64,000 bases of DNA, from positions 1,373,501 to 1,437,500 of the forward strand of contig NZ_BLIN01000005.1 of the NCBI RefSeq assembly GCF_009811555.1. The letters are read 5' to 3'. The position numbers were made by a program, and so were the translations under genes. Of the stretch, positions 59,104 to 64,000 are shown one piece after another. Within the stretch, counting starts at the first letter, position 1. Every line of letters starts with the position of its first letter. Origin of the DNA: Streptomyces caniferus (GTDB lineage: Bacteria > Actinomycetota > Actinomycetes > Streptomycetales > Streptomycetaceae). Below the pieces are notes generated by a model. It did no database searches. It was not told where the DNA came from and was given only the letters and a program-made list of their open reading frames with translations.

Positions 59104-61161
59104 ATGCGCGTTCACATCCGCACCATCCACCGGCGAGGTCACCGAAGAATCGTCGGAGCGCTGTCCGCCGCCCTGCTGTGTACGGCAGGGGTGACCGCCC
59201 TGCCCGCCGCGGCCCGTACGCCCGACTCCCCGGGAGCCGGCCCCGCCTCCACCGCCGCGGCCCCCCGGCTCCCCGACGGGCTCGCCAAGACGCCCCCGAT
59301 GGGCTTCAACAACTGGAACTCCACCCACTGCCGGGCCGAGTTCAACGAGGAGATGGTCAAGGGCATCGCCGATCTCTTCATCGCCAAGGGCCTCAAGGAC
59401 GCCGGCTATCAGTACGTCAACCTCGACGACTGCTGGGCACTGCCCACCCGCGACGGGAACGGCAAGCTGGTGCCGGATCCGCAGCGCTTCCCCCACGGCA
59501 TCAAGGCGGTGGCCGACTATGTCCACTCCAAGGGACTGAAATTCGGCATCTACACGAGCGCCGGTATCAAAACCTGCAATCCGGCCGGATTCCCCGGCGG
59601 CCTGGGCCATGAGAAGTCCGACGCCCAGCAGTTCGCGGACTGGGGCGTGGACTACCTCAAGTACGACAACTGCAATAACCTCGGTGTGGACGCCAAGCAG
59701 CGGTACCGCACGATGCGGGACGCGCTCAAGGCCACCGGGCGGCCCATCGTCTACAGCATCTGCGAATGGGGCGAGAACAAGCCCTGGGAGTGGGCGTCGG
59801 ACGTAGGGCATCTGTGGCGCACGACCGGGGACATCAGTGACTCCTGGTCGAGCATGCTCGGGATCGCCAAGCAGAATCTGCCGCTCGCCCCGCACGCCGG
59901 TCCCGGCCACTGGAACGACCCGGACATGCTGGAGGTCGGCAACGGCGGCATGACCGACACCGAGTACCGCAGCCACTTCGCCCTGTGGTCGATGATGGCC
60001 GCCCCGCTGCTGATCGGCTCCGATCTGCGCAAGGCCACCCCGGAGACGTTCGAGATCCTGGCCAACAAAGACCTCATCGCCATCGACCAGGACCCGCTCG
60101 GCAAGCAGGCCACAGTGGTGAAGTCCGAGTCCGGCCGCTGGACGCTGGTCAGGCAACTGGCCGATGGCGCCCGCGCGGTGGCGCTGTTCAACGAGACCGG
60201 CCGGCCGCAGCGGATCACCACCACCGCCGGGGAACTGGGCCTCCCGCAGGCCGACGGCTACCGGCTGCGCGATCTGTGGCGGCACCAGAACACCCACACC
60301 ACGGGCACGGTCTCGGCGACCGTCCCGGCGCACGGCACCACCGTCTACCGGATCTCCGCCGACAAGCGCTGGGCCGCCTACCCACCGGCCGTCGAGACCG
60401 GCACCGACCGTACGCCGCTGGTCGAGGCCGGAACGCCCGGCGGCCTCCGCTCCACCGTCCGCAACCTGGGCGGCACCCCCGCGACGCACCTCACCGTCAC
60501 GCTGAAGGCCCCGCAGGGCTGGCGGGTCCGGGCCACCTCTCCGGCAACGGACCGCGCGCTGCCCGGCGGCAGGACGCTCACCACCGGCTGGAAGATCACC
60601 GCACCGGCCGGCACCGCCCCCGGCGCCTACGATCTCCCGCTCACCGCCGACTACCGCTCACCACGCGGCGAGCGGATCACCACCACGCTGCCCGGCACCG
60701 CCCATGTCGTGGTGCCGCCACCGGCCGGGACCGCGGACGCCGCCGACCTCCCCTGGCTCACCGCCACCAACGGCTGGGGCCCGGTCGAGAAGAACACCAG
60801 CGTCGGCGAGAGCGACGCCGGGGACGGCAGGCCGCTCAGCATCGGCGGCACCGGCTTCGCGAAGGGCCTCGGGGTGCACGCCCCCAGCGAGGTGAGCTTC
60901 TACACCGGCGGGCGGTGCTCCGTGTTCACGGCCCAGGTCGGCATCGACGACGAGTCCGGTGACCGCGGGTCGGTGGGCTTCGAGGTGTGGGCCGACGGCA
61001 AACAGGTCGCCACCAGTCCCTCGGTGACCGGGGCCGACGCCGCCAGGACCGTCAGTGCGCCGGTCGCCGGAGCGCGGACCGTCCAGCTCGTCGTGACCGA
61101 CGGCGGGGACGGCATCGACTACGACCACGCCGACTGGGCGGACGCAAAGTTCCAGTGCTGA
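59104..61161 (+). CDS. Secreted GH27 alpha-galactosidase with NEW3 and NPCBM domains
   Basis: 685 residues; ATG at 59104 with GGAGGACG upstream. Residues 1-38 are a signal peptide. The GH27 barrel (about 60-330) has PPMGFNNWNSTHC, nucleophile Asp188 (YLKYDNC) and acid/base Asp243 (WRTTGDISDSW). A C-terminal beta domain, a NEW3-like domain (about 430-525) and an NPCBM module (about 540-685, LGVHAPSEVSFYTGGRC) follow. It releases alpha-galactose from melibiose-type sugars or galactomannan; the divergent importer probably takes up the products. Confidence 0.94.
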   Translation: MRVHIRTIHRRGHRRIVGALSAALLCTAGVTALPAAARTPDSPGAGPASTAAAPRLPDGLAKTPPMGFNNWNSTHCRAEFNEEMVKGIADLFIAKGLKDAGYQYVNLDDCWALPTRDGNGKLVPDPQRFPHGIKAVADYVHSKGLKFGIYTSAGIKTCNPAGFPGGLGHEKSDAQQFADWGVDYLKYDNCNNLGVDAKQRYRTMRDALKATGRPIVYSICEWGENKPWEWASDVGHLWRTTGDISDSWSSMLGIAKQNLPLAPHAGPGHWNDPDMLEVGNGGMTDTEYRSHFALWSMMAAPLLIGSDLRKATPETFEILANKDLIAIDQDPLGKQATVVKSESGRWTLVRQLADGARAVALFNETGRPQRITTTAGELGLPQADGYRLRDLWRHQNTHTTGTVSATVPAHGTTVYRISADKRWAAYPPAVETGTDRTPLVEAGTPGGLRSTVRNLGGTPATHLTVTLKAPQGWRVRATSPATDRALPGGRTLTTGWKITAPAGTAPGAYDLPLTADYRSPRGERITTTLPGTAHVVVPPPAGTADAADLPWLTATNGWGPVEKNTSVGESDAGDGRPLSIGGTGFAKGLGVHAPSEVSFYTGGRCSVFTAQVGIDDESGDRGSVGFEVWADGKQVATSPSVTGADAARTVSAPVAGARTVQLVVTDGGDGIDYDHADWADAKFQC

Positions 61162-61197
61162 ACACCGGCCAAGCCCGCCACGGCGGGAGTTGACGAC

Positions 61198-61226
61198 TCC
61201 GGGCGGGCCTCCTCGGCCCGCCCGGA
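61198..61226. terminator. Bidirectional terminator-like hairpin
   Basis: A perfect 12-bp stem (61198-61209 and 61215-61226, TCCGGGCGGGCC and complement) with a 5-nt loop, between the convergent alpha-galactosidase and protein-kinase genes. Confidence 0.75.
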
Positions 61227-61250
61227 CCCGGTACGCCGCACCGGAAGCGG

Positions 61251-63509
61251 TCAGCAGGTGGGCAGGCCGGGGACGGGCTGATCGTTCGCCCCACCCTTGA
61301 GGTAGACCACGCTGACGTAGACACCGGAGTTGCCGCTGTCGTCATCGGTCCTCGCCCACCAGACGTTCGTCCACTTCCCGTACGTCTCCCGGTGGCCCAG
61401 CTTCGTCTGGCAGTAGAAGTAGTTGGTGCCCGAATTGAGGGTGCCGACCTGCCGGAAGGACCGGTCGTACGAGCTCGCGGTGCGCCACACCTCGCAGTTG
61501 GCCTTGCCGCCGCCGATCGACGCACACGACGGCCCTTGGGTCGGCTCACCGCCGCCGCTGCCGCCGCTGTCGCCGCCGGAACCGCCGGACGTGCCGCCCT
61601 GGCCATCACCGCCTCCACCGTCCGTGCCGCCCTGGGCGCCACCGCTCCCGTCCGAACTCCCGCCCGTGGCAGCAGTCTTGGACTGCCCCTTGGACGTACC
61701 CGCACCGGAGGGCCGGTCCGAAGCGGACGGCACTGTTCCCTCTCCGCCGTTCCCGCCCCTCGCCTCGCCCTTGCCGTCGGACCTCCCCCCGGAGCTCCCG
61801 CCGGACTTCCCCTCGGCCTTGTCGCCGCCCTTGCCGGCGGACACGCCCGGCGCACCCTGCCCGTCCGGCGTCCCGGCCGGCGGAGCCGACTGCCGCCCGC
61901 GGTCCGCGACCGCAGCGCTCGGGCCCCCGCCGACCAGCGCATAGGTCGCACCGCCCCCGGCCGCGAGCACGGCGAGCACGGCCGCCGCGGCAAGGCCCAC
62001 ACGGCGCCGCCCGCGGGCGGGGACCCGTTCGGTATCCCGCCCGGCCGGGTTTCCCGCGTACGGAGGGGCACCCGCACCGCCCATGGACGGACCGGCCACC
62101 ACGCCGGGCGGGTCACCGGCGGGGCCGGCGGTCGGGAACGTGTAACCCGGTGCCTGGTTCCTGGTGGCGTCGGCCTGCCCCTGGGGGGCCTGGTGTGGCG
62201 ACGGGGGCGTGAGGTGCGGGTCGTGCCCGGGGTGTCCAGGCGGCGACGGCGTTGGTGGCGACGGCGGCGTGGGCCCGGTCTCCGGTACGCCCTGGGACCC
62301 GGAACCGGAAAGCCAACCGGGCGGCGGAGAAGCCGCGTCGGCGGCGGGACCGGACGGCTCCTGCGGCGGGGACTGCGGGGCGACCGCCCGTACGTCGGTC
62401 GCCGTGGGCAGGTACGAAGCCCCGAGCCCGGGGTCGCGCCCCTCGGCCACGGCCTCCAGCAGGCTCCGGGCGCGAGCGGCGGTGGGCCGGTCGGCCGGGT
62501 TCTTGGCCATCAGGGCGTGCAGTACGGGGGTGAGCGGCCCGGCCCGCCGGGGCTCGGGGAGCGCCTCGGTGACGATCGCGGTGAGCGTCGACCACACCGA
62601 CGTACGCCGGAACGGCGCACCGCCGCCCTCGACGGCCGCGTACAGGGTCATCCCGAGGGACCAGATGTCCGAGGCCGGGGTGGGGTCCTGTCCCTGCGCC
62701 CGCTCGGGCGGCAAGTAGTCGAGCGAGCCGACCAGTTCGCCGCTGCGGGTGAGATGGGTGGTCGCGCCGTCGCCCGGGGCCTCGATACTGGCGATGCCGA
62801 AGTCGGTGAGGACCACCCGGCCCTCCCCGGCGCCCGAACGGCCCGCGCGCTGACCCCAGTTGTCCAGCAGGACATTGCCGGGCTTCACATCGCGGTGCAG
62901 CACACCGGCCCGGTGGGCGGCGTCCAGGGCATCCATCACCTGGGCGCCGATCCGGGCGATCTCCCTCGGAGCGAGCGGGCCCCGCTGGTCCAGGACGTCG
63001 TCCAGCGAGGGGCCGTCCACCAGCTCCATGACGATGACGGGGCGCCCGTCCTCGTCGATGACGTCGTGGACGGTGACCACACCGGAGTGCCGGATGCGGG
63101 CCGCGGCCCGTGCCTCGCGCTGCATACGGGTGCGCAGATCGGCCAGTTCGGGGGCGGAGGCATCGGTGTAGGCGCGCAGGACCTTGACCGCGACCTCGCG
63201 GCCCAGCACCTCGTCGACGGCGCGGCAGACCACGCCCATGCCGCCGCGCCCGATCCGGCCGGTCACGCGGTACCTGCCGCCCAGCAACCGCCCGGTCAGG
63301 TCGGCGTCATGGCCGCGGCGCGGCCCGCTCGCGGCGGCGGCAGGTGGCGCTCCATGGCCGGCCTCCCCGGCGGCGTCGCCCGGTGGGGTGGCGCCGCCCG
63401 GTGGGGTGGCGCCGCCCGGTGGGGTGGCGCCCGTTCCGTCGGAGCCGCTCGCGCCGTCCGCCCCGCGCTCCTCGTCCGCTCCGCCCTGCTCGGGCTCCCC
63501 CGGTGTCAC
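61251..63509 (-). CDS. Membrane Ser/Thr protein kinase
   Basis: 752 residues from GTG 63509. Residues 1-65 are a Gly/Pro tail with three ATPPGG repeats. The kinase domain (about 78-345) has the glycine loop IGRGGMG, Lys109 (VAVKVL), HRD at 205-207 (VLHRDVKPGNVLL) and DFG at 236-238. A Pro-rich linker leads to one helix (around 515-535), then a Gly/Ser-rich extracellular stalk and a small cysteine domain (four Cys: SCASI, NCEVW, YFYCQT, final PTC). There are no PASTA repeats. The extracellular cysteine domain is the likely sensor. Confidence 0.92.
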   Translation of the reverse strand: MTPGEPEQGGADEERGADGASGSDGTGATPPGGATPPGGATPPGDAAGEAGHGAPPAAAASGPRRGHDADLTGRLLGGRYRVTGRIGRGGMGVVCRAVDEVLGREVAVKVLRAYTDASAPELADLRTRMQREARAAARIRHSGVVTVHDVIDEDGRPVIVMELVDGPSLDDVLDQRGPLAPREIARIGAQVMDALDAAHRAGVLHRDVKPGNVLLDNWGQRAGRSGAGEGRVVLTDFGIASIEAPGDGATTHLTRSGELVGSLDYLPPERAQGQDPTPASDIWSLGMTLYAAVEGGGAPFRRTSVWSTLTAIVTEALPEPRRAGPLTPVLHALMAKNPADRPTAARARSLLEAVAEGRDPGLGASYLPTATDVRAVAPQSPPQEPSGPAADAASPPPGWLSGSGSQGVPETGPTPPSPPTPSPPGHPGHDPHLTPPSPHQAPQGQADATRNQAPGYTFPTAGPAGDPPGVVAGPSMGGAGAPPYAGNPAGRDTERVPARGRRRVGLAAAAVLAVLAAGGGATYALVGGGPSAAVADRGRQSAPPAGTPDGQGAPGVSAGKGGDKAEGKSGGSSGGRSDGKGEARGGNGGEGTVPSASDRPSGAGTSKGQSKTAATGGSSDGSGGAQGGTDGGGGDGQGGTSGGSGGDSGGSGGGEPTQGPSCASIGGGKANCEVWRTASSYDRSFRQVGTLNSGTNYFYCQTKLGHRETYGKWTNVWWARTDDDSGNSGVYVSVVYLKGGANDQPVPGLPTC
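63380..63433. repeat. Three 18-bp repeats encoding the kinase tail
   Basis: Three near-identical 18-bp copies, each starting CCGGTGGGGTGGCG, encode the ATPPGG repeats near residue 27-44 of the kinase. Such arrays easily gain or lose units. Confidence 0.75.
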
Positions 63510-63617
63510 CGTCGCCGATCCCCTCGATACCCGTGCCTGTGCCCCTACGCCGTGGACGCCACGGTGTACGGCGCGGTCGGCAACAGACTAAGGGGCGCGC
63601 GGGGGCCCGTGGGGGCG

Positions 63618-64000
63618 TCAGGGCGCGGGGACGAAGGCATCGGTACGGGACCGTTGCCGGGCGGCCGCGGCGGCGCCCACCACCCCGGCGTCCGTTCCCA
63701 TTTGAGCCGGTACGACCGTCAGGCCCCGCACGAACGACAGCGTCGCGTACTCCCGCAGGGCAGCCCGCAAGGGGGCGAAGAGGACGTCACCCGCGCCCGC
63801 GACTCCCCCGCCGATGACGGCGATATCGATCTCCACGAGCGTGGCGGTCGCGGCGATCCCGGCGGCCAGCGCCCGCGCGGCCCGTTCGAAGGAGCGCAGG
63901 GCGACCGGGTCGCCGGCGCGCGCGGCGGCGGCGACGGCCACGGCGCTGGTGTCGCCGTCGGGTCCCGGCTGCCAGCCGTTGGCCAGCGCCCGGCGGGCGA
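63618..64000 (-). CDS. ROK family sugar kinase, C-terminal part
   Basis: The frame continues through the right edge (upstream residues RRALANGWQPGPDGD), so only the C-terminal half, about 127 residues, is seen. The pattern AALAAGIAATATLVEIDIAVIGGGVAGAGDVLFAPLRAALREYA is that of glucokinase/ROK sugar kinases (VIGGGV near the nucleotide pocket). The ending TVVPAQMGTDAGVVGAAAAARQR is also typical. It probably phosphorylates glucose or a related sugar; the N-terminal ATP motif lies outside the window. Confidence 0.85.
   Translation of the reverse strand, partial: ARRALANGWQPGPDGDTSAVAVAAAARAGDPVALRSFERAARALAAGIAATATLVEIDIAVIGGGVAGAGDVLFAPLRAALREYATLSFVRGLTVVPAQMGTDAGVVGAAAAARQRSRTDAFVPAP

Overview
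The window is high-GC actinobacterial DNA, most probably from a Streptomyces chromosome. The reasons are the very strong third-position GC, many GTG starts and start/stop overlaps, and typical Streptomyces families: a CsbD-like protein, a PucR-type regulator, a tandem TerD protein, an Rv1733c-type protein, small DUF6355-, DUF6643- and DUF6332-like proteins, and a mycothiol-dependent isomerase family member. No rRNA, tRNA, CRISPR array, integrase or complete insertion sequence was seen. Family names come from recognising motifs by eye; no database search was possible.

Layout. 1-2.1 kb: a secreted protein cut by the window edge and a zinc alcohol/formaldehyde dehydrogenase. 2.4-6.5 kb: a hemerythrin protein, then a tightly coupled four-gene operon (acyl-CoA dehydrogenase, PIG-L deacetylase, methyltransferase, glycosyltransferase). 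6.8-11.9 kb: a small secreted protein, a Fpg-type DNA glycosylase, an isochorismatase-like hydrolase, a Tat-exported GH35 beta-galactosidase and a membrane protein. 12.1-15.9 kb: a TetR regulator divergent from a complete class I P450 system (ferredoxin, reductase, P450). 16.4-21.2 kb: an MHS transporter, a CsbD-like protein, a GAF/PucR regulator and a 3-hydroxybutyrate dehydrogenase, possibly one catabolic unit. 21.5-28.7 kb: a lipoprotein, a Nudix hydrolase, a membrane protein, an Asp/Glu racemase, an HpnB-like glycosyltransferase, a TerD protein and a MOSC protein. 28.8-30.9 kb: a MEDS-STAS protein coupled to an RsbW-like ATPase, and an Rv1733c-type protein. 31.1-36.0 kb: a large beta-helix/AAA+ fusion converging on a polytopic membrane protein with a lipase-like motif.

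36-42 kb: a repeat-rich non-coding stretch with a strong G-quadruplex motif, a DeoR regulator, an SRPBCC protein, a cysteine desulfhydrase-like PLP enzyme, a second RsbW-like ATPase and a decayed ABC-transporter gene beside a SHOCT protein. 42-44.8 kb: a TetR/DUF4865/phosphotriesterase operon and a PPOX-type flavoprotein. 45-50.7 kb: a ROK regulator only 17 bp from a divergent MFS exporter, a maleylpyruvate-isomerase-like protein, a DUF6332-like protein and a two-component system. 50.8-55.4 kb: a geranylgeranyl-reductase-like flavoprotein, an M20 peptidase and a kinase-Nudix fusion. 55.7-61.2 kb: a sugar ABC transporter divergent from a GH27 alpha-galactosidase. 61.2-64 kb: a membrane Ser/Thr kinase and the end of a ROK sugar kinase.

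The most unusual structure lies between the M20 peptidase and the kinase-Nudix gene (53574-54329). It is a roughly 750-bp non-coding element made of two inverted, related arms. Each arm ends in a long perfect hairpin (18 and 20 bp). The stem sequences differ between the arms, but the 13-nt loops are nearly identical and each contains a GC-GNA-GC core. This looks like structure-conserving divergence and is the best candidate here for an undescribed element. Several genes also appear to be leaderless, with a TANNNT box six or seven bases before the start codon.
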